The notes under the pieces: model-generated | Told to the model about the DNA's origin: nothing | Databases searched by the model: none | What the model saw: only the letters and a program-made list of their open reading frames with translations | Program-made: the position numbers and the translations under genes | Assembly (NCBI GenBank): GCA_003224635.1 | Contig: QHZK01000268.1 | Coordinates: forward strand, 1-7,745 | Direction of reading: 5' to 3' | Source of the DNA: Acidobacteriota bacterium | GTDB taxonomy: Bacteria > Acidobacteriota > Terriglobia > UBA7540 | DNA length: 7,745 nt | Shown: positions 1 through 6,634 of the stretch, piece after piece | Layout: each line of letters opens with the position of its first letter | How positions within the stretch are numbered: the first letter of the stretch is position 1

Positions 1-2003
1 GTTCCCATCAAGGCAATCGACTGGGACGGCAGTGCGGGGGTCGTGAGGTGCACGCGGGCCGTGCGCCAGTGGCGGTCGTACTTGAAGTCAGTCAGGACTC
101 CGTCCACGCGGCACTTGGTCGGGAGCGGCGGCAGCAGCGCCAGGACGTCGTGTTCGCCGGGCGCGAAGTCCAAGTCGGCCCACATGCGGCTCTGGTGCGA
201 GCCGGTCTCGCCCAGCATCGCCATGTCCGCGATGAACGGAACGGTCATGGGCTTGGGCGCCCGGGGCCTGGTCTCCTCTTCCTCCAGCGCGATCGGGCTG
301 GGCACGACGCTCGGGGGAAATTCAGCGGTCCAGCTTCGCAAGGCAAGATCGCGGGGAAGCGCAACGAGCAAGAGGTGGTCGTTCACGTAGAGAATCTTCT
401 CGGTCTTCTCGACGCGCAATCCGATGGTCACAGATTCGTAATCCTCGTCCCAGTACTGGTAGAGAGCGTCACCCTCGACCGTAGGTTCATGCTCGGTGGC
501 GAGGGCGATTTCCGCCGCGCGCCCCCGCTCGTCGTAGACCACCAGAAAATGCCGGTCGAGAATCAGGCCGTAGCCGAGCACCTCAGCGGTCGAGTATCGG
601 AGCTGGCTGCCCGGGACAGGAATCTGCACGGGAAACATTTTCATCTCGCGCGGGCCGAGCACGAGTTCGCCCTGGCGCGGAACCGTGATGGTGCGGCGAG
701 TGGGGCTGGCCGGGTCCTCGAAACTCATCTTGTAGCGCTGCTCCGCGTTGGCATTCTCGCGCACAAACACGACGGCGCTCTGGCCGCCGATGCGCTCCGT
801 CACGCTGACGTATTTGTTGGTGGACTGGGTGGCGTTTTCCGGCGCCTCGGCGCGCGTAAGCACCCCACCGAACATCCCGAGCGACGCCCCAATGCCTCGC
901 GCCGCGTAGTATTTCTCCCACAGGCCGCCCGGCTCGCGGATGGGCGCGGCATAGTCGTAGGTGGTGGTGAGCCTCTTGGCGGCCCAATCGAAGCTGGTCC
1001 CGCCAAAGCCCATGTAGTAACTGAAGTAGGTCACGCCCTGCTCGATCACGGTCTTCGACAGCATGTTGAGCTGGGCGCCGTCGACGCCGTCCTGGTCAGC
1101 CGAGAGCTTCCCGCCGAATTCGCTGAACCAGCCGCCCTGAAGCTCGGTGACGCCCAGCGGCGACGCCGGCTCCTCCTTGCGCAGCTTCGCAAGCGCCGGC
1201 GGGACCTCCTTCAGAATGTTCCAGCGCGGGTAGAAGTTGCAGGTGTCCATGACGCGCGCCAGGTCGGGGTCGAAGCGCTCGCGCACCTGCCTGGTCCAGC
1301 AGGTGATGAGCGGCACGTCAATCCCGGCATTCGACGCCATGCGGGCGAGAGCCCGGATGTATTCCTTCTTCTCCGGGTCCGGCAGCTTGCAGTAATCGTA
1401 CTCGTTCTCGATCTGCACCATGATAATCGGCCCGCCCGTGGTCGCCTGTGACCGCTGGATGACCGGCAGCGCCTGGTTGAACCAGTGCTGGGAAGTCTCG
1501 ATGCTCTGCGGGTGGCTCGAGCGCAGGGGGAAGCGCTTGGCCACGACCCAGTGCGGAAATCCTCCCGCGTCCCATTCCGCGCAGACGTAGGGCCCGGGCC
1601 GCGCGATCATCCAGAATCCCATCTCTTTCACGAGCTTGACGAAGCCCTCGAACTCGCTCAGGTCGGAGCGGCCTTCCTCGGGCTCGTGGTAATTCCAGAA
1701 AACGTAGCTCTCAATAGTGTTGAACCCGGCGCGCCGGAATTTCACCAGGCGGTCGCCCCAGAGCGCCCGGGGGCAGCGCGGGTAGTGGAATGCGCCGCTG
1801 AAGACGAACGCGTCGCGGCCGTTGATCGTGAAACAATGCGCGTCGTAACGAATGATGTGCGGGTTTTGAAACTGAGATTCCCCTTGAACAAGTCCTGGAC
1901 TTGTGAGCGGCGCGCCAAGCATGTCCAGGCTTCGAGGGCTGATTCTGACCGCCAGGGGCGCGCCTAGAGCTCCTTCGAGGAATCGTCGTCGAGAGGGCTT
2001 CAC
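1..2003 (-). CDS. Tat-exported GH35 beta-galactosidase (3' end beyond window)
   Basis: This is a glycoside hydrolase family 35 enzyme that likely removes terminal beta-galactose from glycans outside the cytoplasm. The frame is open from a stop at 2007-2009 to the window edge, giving 667 visible codons with the C-terminus missing. Near the N-terminus, SGAFHYPR and a stretch like TIESYVFWNYHEPEEG match the start of the GH35 barrel. GGPIIMVQIENEY (about residues 189-202) is the family signature. By family knowledge E201 is the acid/base and E287 (in TELQGGW) the nucleophile. I chose the GTG at 2003 because it yields VKPSRRRFLEGALGAPLAV, a twin-arginine (Tat) signal. The alternative ATG at 1922 would remove it. 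No clear Shine-Dalgarno precedes the GTG. The last ~300 visible residues are beta-rich, as expected for accessory domains. The HAMP-protein gene lies 96 nt upstream on the same strand. The family is certain, but exact substrate is not. Confidence 0.95.
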   Translation of the reverse strand, partial: MKPSRRRFLEGALGAPLAVRISPRSLDMLGAPLTSPGLVQGESQFQNPHIIRYDAHCFTINGRDAFVFSGAFHYPRCPRALWGDRLVKFRRAGFNTIESYVFWNYHEPEEGRSDLSEFEGFVKLVKEMGFWMIARPGPYVCAEWDAGGFPHWVVAKRFPLRSSHPQSIETSQHWFNQALPVIQRSQATTGGPIIMVQIENEYDYCKLPDPEKKEYIRALARMASNAGIDVPLITCWTRQVRERFDPDLARVMDTCNFYPRWNILKEVPPALAKLRKEEPASPLGVTELQGGWFSEFGGKLSADQDGVDGAQLNMLSKTVIEQGVTYFSYYMGFGGTSFDWAAKRLTTTYDYAAPIREPGGLWEKYYAARGIGASLGMFGGVLTRAEAPENATQSTNKYVSVTERIGGQSAVVFVRENANAEQRYKMSFEDPASPTRRTITVPRQGELVLGPREMKMFPVQIPVPGSQLRYSTAEVLGYGLILDRHFLVVYDERGRAAEIALATEHEPTVEGDALYQYWDEDYESVTIGLRVEKTEKILYVNDHLLLVALPRDLALRSWTAEFPPSVVPSPIALEEEETRPRAPKPMTVPFIADMAMLGETGSHQSRMWADLDFAPGEHDVLALLPPLPTKCRVDGVLTDFKYDRHWRTARVHLTTPALPSQSIALMG

Positions 2004-2012
2004 GGATCAACA

Positions 2013-2041
2013 ATTAGAGCCGAAATCGGGTGGGAAAACAA
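2013..2041 (-). promoter_or_regulatory. Candidate sigma70-type promoter of the GH35 gene
   Basis: On the minus strand TTGTTT (2036-2041) is followed after 17 nt by TCTAAT (2013-2018), a 5/6 match to the -10 consensus. The -10 ends only 9 nt before the GTG start, so a transcript would begin almost at the start codon. This would suit the lack of a Shine-Dalgarno. The -35 match is weak. Confidence 0.35.
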
Positions 2042-2099
2042 TCAGCGGTTGCTTAGAAACCGGTCGGGGTCGTTCAGGCTTTCAAGGGTGTGGGTCTCC

Positions 2100-3092
2100 T
2101 TAGCGCCTGGCGGCGACGCTGATTTTCATCCTCTGCTCGCGCACGTGGCCGATGAGCCGGCGGACGCTGCTCGCGAGCTGGACGACTTCGCCGTCGCCCT
2201 GGACGTCGAACTCCATTTCATAATTGCCCGCCGCCGCGTGGTCCACGGCCTCTTTGAGATCCACCAGGGGCTTGACCACTTGGCGCGGCAGGATGAAGCT
2301 CAGCAGGACGCTCAACACCAGGGTGACGGACGAAACGATAATCAACACCCATTCCGCGCGATGCGCAAGCTGGCGAGTTTCCATCTGGTCGCGAAGCACC
2401 CAGTTCCAACTGCGCTTTTCGAGGTCGGAGGCCAGTTGCCGGATGTCGTCGCTCGAGGCCTGGAGGTCGGTTGTGGCCTGGCGCAGGGTCGGGTCTTCCG
2501 CTTCCAGCGTTTCCGTAATCTGAACGTCGAACGAGCCCACCCGGTTGCGGAGGTCGTCCATGAGCCGGCCGCGGCTCTCGCGCCTGTCCTTCTTCAAAAG
2601 GCCGTCCAAGTCCTTCTCGTAAGCCTGCACCACCTTCTGAATGCGCTCGACCGGGGCTTGTCCGGGTCCTCCCATGCGCGACACCGCTTCCTCGAGGCGC
2701 GCGCGGTGAAGCTTCACCTCGTCCAGCATCTTTTGAGTGGTCGGCTGCTCGGCGGGCTGGAGGGTGCGCATCGTGCCGATGATTTCCTCCAGGTCGCGCA
2801 GCGCATCCCGGTTGGTCTGGAGTTTCTCGGGGTCGTGGGAAAGGAAATAATCCTGTTCGGCGCGCCGGGCGTCCAGCATTTCGATCGAGGCGCGCTCCGC
2901 CATGGTGGCCACGGGCGCGTGGACGCTGACGATGCGGTCCACGATCCATCCCATTCGGAACAGGTAGTAAACCGCCAGGAAGATCACGGGAACGAGGATC
3001 AGCCGGACGATGGCAAGACTGTACGCGACTCTCCGCCGCAGGGACACGCCGCGCGCGAAGACGGTTAGAGGCTTCCGAACTCTCCAAGTCAT
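2100..3092 (-). CDS. Two-TM HAMP-domain sensor-like protein without output domain
   Basis: This is a 330-residue inner-membrane protein built like the sensory half of a histidine kinase or chemoreceptor. TM1 spans about residues 25-45. An extracytoplasmic, charged, helical region of ~200 residues follows (46-247), and its early part (around ARRAEQDYFLSHDPEKL) resembles CHASE3/four-helix-bundle sensors. TM2 is about 248-267. A HAMP linker covers 270-322, with the proline of the VVKPL segment, the AAAGNYE turn and a GDGEVVQLASSVRRL second helix. The protein stops eight residues after the HAMP. No kinase, methyl-accepting, GGDEF or phosphatase domain is present, and the 96 nt after the stop hold no continuation. 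The ATG at 3092 has GGAG (3101-3104) 8 nt upstream, and an in-frame stop at 3153-3155 leaves no other good start. It could be a stand-alone accessory sensor that pairs with an unlinked partner, or a truncated receptor. Ligand unknown. Confidence 0.85.
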   Translation of the reverse strand: MTWRVRKPLTVFARGVSLRRRVAYSLAIVRLILVPVIFLAVYYLFRMGWIVDRIVSVHAPVATMAERASIEMLDARRAEQDYFLSHDPEKLQTNRDALRDLEEIIGTMRTLQPAEQPTTQKMLDEVKLHRARLEEAVSRMGGPGQAPVERIQKVVQAYEKDLDGLLKKDRRESRGRLMDDLRNRVGSFDVQITETLEAEDPTLRQATTDLQASSDDIRQLASDLEKRSWNWVLRDQMETRQLAHRAEWVLIIVSSVTLVLSVLLSFILPRQVVKPLVDLKEAVDHAAAGNYEMEFDVQGDGEVVQLASSVRRLIGHVREQRMKISVAARR

Positions 3093-3118
3093 GAGCCGGA
3101 CTCCAACGGGCCCGACGC

Positions 3119-3149
3119 CCGCCGAAGGCGGACCGGTATTCCGGTCGCC
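3119..3149 (-). promoter_or_regulatory. Two mutually exclusive hairpins in the HAMP-gene leader
   Basis: CCGCC (3119-3123) can pair with GGCGG (3127-3131) across a 3-nt loop. Alternatively GGCG plus ACCGG (3127-3130, 3132-3136) pairs with CCGGT plus CGCC (3141-3149) around a TATT loop with one bulged base. Both use 3127-3130, so only one can form. No T-tract follows on the minus strand, so neither is an intrinsic terminator. Function is speculative. Confidence 0.3.
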
Positions 3150-3331
3150 TTGTTAGCTGCATCTTACCGTAAAACGGCGACCGTGCGCAGCTTTAATTCC
3201 TCCTTTGCTCGTTCGGAGTCAAGTAGATCCTGAGCAACCCAGCCCCGTAATCAATTATATATCAGAAGGAGTTCCCCTGCCACGTAGCCGCGTTGGGCAA
3301 GCTCCAACCTACCCCCGACCGTCACCCGCTT

Positions 3332-3358
3332 GGAAACTTTCGGGCGGCGTGATACGTA
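3332..3358 (+). promoter_or_regulatory. Candidate ECF-sigma promoter of the pspC-like gene
   Basis: GGAAAC (3332-3337) is followed after 17 nt by CGTA (3355-3358), close to the ECF/SigW-type pattern (TGAAAC, N16, CGTA in Bacillus). The box ends 37 nt before the ATG. CGTA sits inside the 8-bp palindrome ATACGTAT (3352-3359). A conventional sigma70 reading (TTGGAA, N17, TACGTA) has a poor -10. The pattern is short and could arise by chance. Confidence 0.4.
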
Positions 3359-3395
3359 TATCAGGGTATCCGAGGTAAAAGGGGAGGTTTCCGCC

Positions 3396-3722
3396 ATGTA
3401 CTGTCCGCAGTGTGGGAGAGAGTACGAGGAGAAAGTCAACTTTTGCTGCCATTGCGGCGCGGCGATGTTCGTACCGCCTTCGCCGCACAAGAGGCTGACG
3501 CGTTCGCGAAAGAACAAGAAGATCGCCGGCGTCTGCGGCGGGGTCGCCGAATACCTGGATGTGGACCCGACGCTGATCCGCGTGGCCTGGATCATGCTGG
3601 CGTTGTTTGTCGGGTGGGGATTGGTCGGCTATTTGATCGCCTGGATCATCATGCCGGATGAGTCCGTGGCCGCAGAGACGGCTATCGCCTCAACTGCGCC
3701 TCAGCCTGCCCGCCCGTCGTAG
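3396..3722 (+). CDS. Zinc-ribbon PspC-domain envelope-stress protein
   Basis: This is a 108-residue protein with an N-terminal zinc ribbon and a PspC domain. The ribbon uses C3-x2-C6 and C17-x2-C20, enough for one zinc ion. A basic linker (KRLTRSRKNKK, 32-42) leads into the PspC core: IAGVCGGVAEYLDVDPTLIR, then one hydrophobic segment (about 62-86) ending WIIMPDE. A short Ala/Pro-rich tail follows. PspC proteins sit in the inner membrane and take part in the phage-shock response to envelope damage. No pspA or pspB homologue is in this window, so the gene stands alone here. I chose the ATG at 3396 because GGGGAGG (3381-3387) lies 8 nt upstream and the cysteines begin straight after it. The in-frame ATG at 3330 would add 22 unconserved residues and cover the likely promoter. 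The gene is convergent with gatA. Confidence 0.92.
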   Translation: MYCPQCGREYEEKVNFCCHCGAAMFVPPSPHKRLTRSRKNKKIAGVCGGVAEYLDVDPTLIRVAWIMLALFVGWGLVGYLIAWIIMPDESVAAETAIASTAPQPARPS

Positions 3723-3750
3723 CAGGTTGCCGAGAAAGGCCGCGCGCCTA

Positions 3751-3802
3751 TCATTCTGAGGAGCTTAAGGCGGTCCTGAACGAAGCGAAGGAAGAATCTC
3801 GC
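3751..3802 (+). repeat. Expanded, diverged copy of the dispersed repeat
   Basis: It begins TCATTCTGAG and ends CGAAGCGAAGGAAGAATC-TCGC, like the 30-bp repeat downstream. It carries about 20 extra bases after CTGAG and an extra GAAG near the end. It is either an older copy or a longer subtype of the family. Confidence 0.6.
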
Positions 3803-3825
3803 AACCTGTCATCTCGCAACCTGTC
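3796..3825 (+). repeat. 15-bp perfect tandem duplication
   Basis: ATCTCGCAACCTGTC occurs twice in a row (3796-3810 and 3811-3825). It joins the end of the expanded repeat copy to the start of the next copy. GCAACCTG in each unit is also the reverse complement of CAGGTTGC at 3723-3730, just after the pspC-like stop codon. Confidence 0.85.
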
Positions 3826-3907
3826 ATTCTGAGCGAAGCGAAGAATCTCGCATTGGCTCTTTAAGAAAAGAAACAGAGCGAGATTCTTCGCTTCGCTCAG
3901 AATGACA
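3822..3907. repeat. Perfect 30-bp inverted repeat (REP-like pair)
   Basis: The left arm (3822-3851) starts TGTCATTCTGAGCGAAGC and ends GAATCTCGC. The right arm (3878-3907) is its exact reverse complement, with a 26-nt spacer. The pair lies between the convergent pspC-like and gatA genes. A transcript from either side would fold into a very stable hairpin, so it may end or stabilise both mRNAs. It does not look like a classic intrinsic terminator. Related single or paired copies lie at 3933-3962 and 7450-7527. Confidence 0.9.
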
Positions 3908-3932
3908 AAGGTGCCGGGTCGCATTCATCAGA

Positions 3933-3962
3933 GCGAGATTCTTCGCTCCGCTCAGAATGACA
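3933..3962 (-). repeat. Additional copy of the 30-bp dispersed repeat
   Basis: This copy matches the right arm of the neighbouring inverted repeat except for one base (CTTCGCTCCG instead of CTTCGCTTCG). Read from the gatA side it is the first repeat met, 27 nt past the gatA stop codon. Confidence 0.88.
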
Positions 3963-3989
3963 TGGGGCAGGCACATCTTTCAGCAAGTG

Positions 3990-5401
3990 CTACGCGATTT
4001 CGAACCCTCCCGCCTTCTCGAAGGCGTGCGCGACTTGCAGCAGCCGCGCTTCGTCAAAATGCTTGGCGAGGATTTGCGTTCCCACCGGCAGCCGCGGATC
4101 GCCTTTCGTCTTGCCACAAGGCACAGAGATGCCGGGGATTCCGGCCAGACTGGCGGTCACGGTATAAATGTCGGCCAGGTACATCTGAAGCGGGTCGTCC
4201 ACCCGCTCGCCCAGCTTGAAGGCGGGAAGGGGCGAGGTGGGCGTTACGATGACGTCGACGTCCTCGAAGGCCTCGAGGAAGTCGCGGGCGATCAGCGTGC
4301 GGACCTTCTGCGCTCTCCGGTAATAGGCGTCGTAGTAACCCGAACTCAGGACGTAAGTGCCCAGCATGATGCGCCGCTTCACCTCGGCCCCGAAACCGCG
4401 GTCGCGCGTCTTTTCGTACATGCCACGCAGGTCGCTGTACTCCGGGGACCGGAACCCGTAGCGAACGCCGTCAAACCTGGCCAGATTGGAGCTCGCCTCC
4501 GCCGTGGCGATGATGTAGTAAGTGGCGATCGCGTAATCGGTGTGCGGAAGGCTGATGGGCACGATCTTGAAGCCGAGCTTCGCCAGCAGTTCAACTCCCT
4601 TCTGGATGTTGTCGCCGACCTGCGGGTTTAGGCCGGCGAAATACTCGTTGGGTACCCCGACCCTGAGTCCACTCACCGTTTCGCTGAGCGCTCCGGCGTA
4701 ATCCGGGACCGGGACGTCCGCCGCGGTCGAATCGCGCGGGTCGTGGCCGGCAATGGTCCCGAGCAACAGCGCCACGTCGCGCACCGTCCTTCCGAAAGGC
4801 CCGACGTGATCGAGCGACGATGCAAACGCCACCAAGCCGAATCGCGATACGCGCCCGTAGGTCCCCATCATGCCGACGATCCCGCATAGCGCGGCGGGCT
4901 GGCGAATCGAGCCGCCGGTATCCGAGCCGAGCGCGACGGTGGCGAGTCCCGCCGCCACCGCAGAGGCCGAGCCGCCGCTCGACCCGCCGGGCACGCGCGC
5001 GAGGTCGTGGGGGTTGCGCGTGGGGAAGAAGGCGGAGTTTTCGGTTGATGAGCCCATGGCGAATTCATCGCAATTGGTCTTGCCGAGGACGCAAGCGCCG
5101 GCCGCTTCGAGCCGCTCGACTGCGGTCGCATCGTAGGGCGGAATGTACGCGTGACGATCTCGTCCTTGACCGCGGCCGGCACGCCCGCCAGGGGGGGCAG
5201 CGGCTCGCCCGCCGCGATCAGGCGGTCGATCTTCTTCGCCTGCTGCAGGGCGCGATCTGGACAAAGGGTGAGGTACGCGCGCACCTCCTTGTCCTTCTGC
5301 TCGATGCGCTCCAGATGGGCGCGCACTAGCTCTTCTGCCGAAATCTTCCTCAGCGCGAGAAGATTACGAATTTCATCGATCGCGAGAGCCGTCAGTTCCA
5401 T
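3990..5401 (-). pseudogene. gatA: gatA, Glu-tRNA(Gln) amidotransferase subunit A, disrupted by an internal out-of-frame deletion
   Basis: GatA is the amidase subunit of GatCAB. It releases ammonia from glutamine to convert Glu-tRNA(Gln) or Asp-tRNA(Asn). The first part (ATG at 5401 to about 5147) reads MELTALAIDEIRNLLALRKI onward to LAGVPAAVKDEIVTR and holds the catalytic lysine K79. The rest continues in another frame from YIPPYDATAVERLEAAGA to the stop at 3990, with PGGSSGGSASAVAAG and SDTGGSIRQPA carrying the other two members of the Ser-cisSer-Lys triad. Between VTR and YIPPYDAT family members normally have about 13 more residues (a GVRTT...ILEN stretch). Roughly 40 nt therefore appear lost and the frame broken. 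The two parts total 470 residues, and restoring the gap gives ~483, the usual GatA length. The gene starts 8 nt after the rlmN stop, without an obvious Shine-Dalgarno. It is either a pseudogene or a sequence error. No gatC or gatB is visible here. Confidence 0.93.
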
Positions 5402-5409
5402 GAGAAGGT

Positions 5410-6532
5410 CTATCGAGGAGAAGTTCTATCGAGCGACTTCAATGATTCCCCATTCGTTTGGAGCTGCGGTCGAAGCCGGTCCGCCAGGCTCAACTGCCCG
5501 CAAGCGGCCATGATGTCGCGGCCTCGGGAAATTCTGATGAAGGCCGGGACCTGCCGGTTCTTCAGCGCCTGCTGAAACCTGAGCACGCGCGCCAGCGGCG
5601 AAGGCCGATAGGGCAACCCCTCGCCCGGATTGTAGGGGATCAGGTTGACCCGGGAAGGGATGCCTTGCAGCAGCGCGGCGACCCGCGCCGCATCTGCTTC
5701 GGAGTCGTTGAGGCCGTCCAGCAGGACGTACTCGAAAGTGAGCCTCTCCCGCGGCCGCAGCGGATAAGCGCGGCAAGCCCCGAGCAAGTCCCGCAGCGGA
5801 TACTTCCGGTTGATGGGCATGAGCGCGGTGCGTTGCTCGTCGGTCGAGGCGTTGAGAGAGACAGCGAGCTTGGGGCGCGCGGGCTCGCGCCCGAGGTCGT
5901 AGATGCGGGGAACGATGCCCGAGGTCGAAATGGTGATGCGGCGCAAAGCGACGCCGCAGCCCGCCTCGTCCGCCAGAATATTCACCGCCTTCATCACCGG
6001 GACAAGGTTCAGGAGCGGCTCGCCCTGCCCCATGAAGACCACGTTCAGCCGCGGCTTCGGCGCGATGCGCTGAGCGTCTGCGATGGCGAGCGCCGAGCGC
6101 CGTAAAGCAGAACCGGCAATCGACGGCGCAGCCTACCTGGCTCGAGAGGCAGAGGGTAGCGCGGTTTTCCTCCGGTATGTAGACCGCTTCGATCGCGCTC
6201 CCGTCCTCGAGCCCGAGCAGGTACCGCACCGATCCGTCGCGCGACACGAACTCGCGCTCGACCGTCGGATAAGCGGCCGAGTAACTCGAAGCGAGGAATT
6301 CCCGGAAACCGCGGCCCAAGTCCGTCAGACGCGCGAAGTCGCGCTCGCGCCGGTTGTAAATGCCCAGGTAGAGCTGCGTGCCCCGGAACCGAGGCTGGCC
6401 ACAAGAGACCGCAAACTGCTCGAGCTCGCCGCGCGTTAGACCCAGAAGGTTCTGGCCCATGAGATTCTGGCCCGAGCCTGCCGCCCTGAAGAGACTCTGA
6501 AGCTTCGAATCCGCTGTAAGTTCTGGCGCCAT
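5410..6532 (-). pseudogene. rlmN: rlmN, 23S rRNA A2503 / tRNA A37 C2-methyltransferase, disrupted by an internal out-of-frame deletion
   Basis: RlmN is a radical-SAM enzyme that methylates C2 of A2503 in 23S rRNA and A37 in some tRNAs. The N-terminal part (ATG at 6532) runs 146 codons to SSQVGCAVDCRFCFTAL, which contains the CxxxCxxC iron-sulfur motif (C135, C139, C142). The rest continues in another frame from about LAIADAQRIAPKPRLN through VVFMGQGEPLLN (the GEP SAM-binding motif) to RGRDIMAACGQLS, with the conserved C-terminal catalytic cysteine, and stops at 5410. Homologues have about 16 residues (xGLxRNLTAGEIVGQ-like) between FTAL and this point. About 47 nt thus seem missing near 6091-6097, where GAGCGCC is present twice in tandem (6088-6101). 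GAGGAG (6538-6543) lies 5 nt before the ATG and fixes the start. The stop lies 8 nt before gatA, implying an rlmN-gatA operon. Confidence 0.93.
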
Positions 6533-6547
6533 CTTCGCTCCTCAGAG

Positions 6548-6553
6548 ATTATA
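6548..6553 (-). promoter_or_regulatory. Consensus -10 box upstream of rlmN
   Basis: A perfect TATAAT lies on the minus strand, ending 15 nt before the rlmN ATG and just upstream of its Shine-Dalgarno. The expected start would leave a leader of only about 8-10 nt. No good -35 is present at 16-18 nt spacing, so this is a partial promoter match. Confidence 0.4.
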
Positions 6554-6604
6554 CGCCAACCCAGCGAGCCTGGGCCTCCCCCTGCGAGGGCTCGAAAAAT
6601 TGGT

Positions 6605-6633
6605 TTGAACAAATCGGGCCGGGACTGCATAAT
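6605..6633 (+). promoter_or_regulatory. Candidate sigma70-type promoter directed at the tetR-family gene
   Basis: TTGAAC (6605-6610) and CATAAT (6628-6633) are separated by an ideal 17 nt. They match 4/6 and 5/6 of the consensus. Transcription would begin near 6640, inside the palindrome at 6635-6644, and give a ~150-nt leader containing three hairpins before the ATG at 6792. Confidence 0.5.
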
Positions 6634-6634
6634 C

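Larger units (their letters stand above)
3093..3395. other. Divergent intergenic region between the HAMP gene and the pspC-like gene
   Basis: I see no convincing gene in these 303 bases. The HAMP-side leader holds two hairpins that share an arm (3119-3131 and 3127-3149). The middle has an AT-rich patch (about 3247-3262) and a loose inverted repeat TTGCTC/GAGCAA (3205-3210 and 3232-3237). The other end holds the candidate ECF promoter and the Shine-Dalgarno of the zinc-ribbon PspC gene. Confidence 0.6.

Noticed and set aside
48..1451. 467-codon open frame on the plus strand
   Set aside because: It is antisense to the GH35 gene. The product has no recognisable motif, and the minus frame carries the full family signature.
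2049..3068. 339-codon open frame on the plus strand
   Set aside because: It is a mirror of the HAMP-protein gene, whose minus frame has clear membrane and HAMP features.
3251..3595. 114-codon minus-strand open frame across the pspC-like gene
   Set aside because: It is antisense to a gene with clear zinc-ribbon and PspC motifs and shows no features of its own.
3822..3962. CRISPR array
   Set aside because: The units alternate in orientation, there are only three, spacers are unequal, and no cas genes are present.
3957..4631. 224-codon open frame on the plus strand
   Set aside because: It is antisense to well-conserved gatA sequence and has no protein-like features.
5191..5197. Seven-G homopolymer as the cause of the gatA frame break
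   Set aside because: The frame reads correctly through it (PLPPLAGVPAAVKD). The break lies about 45 nt further on and also removes residues.
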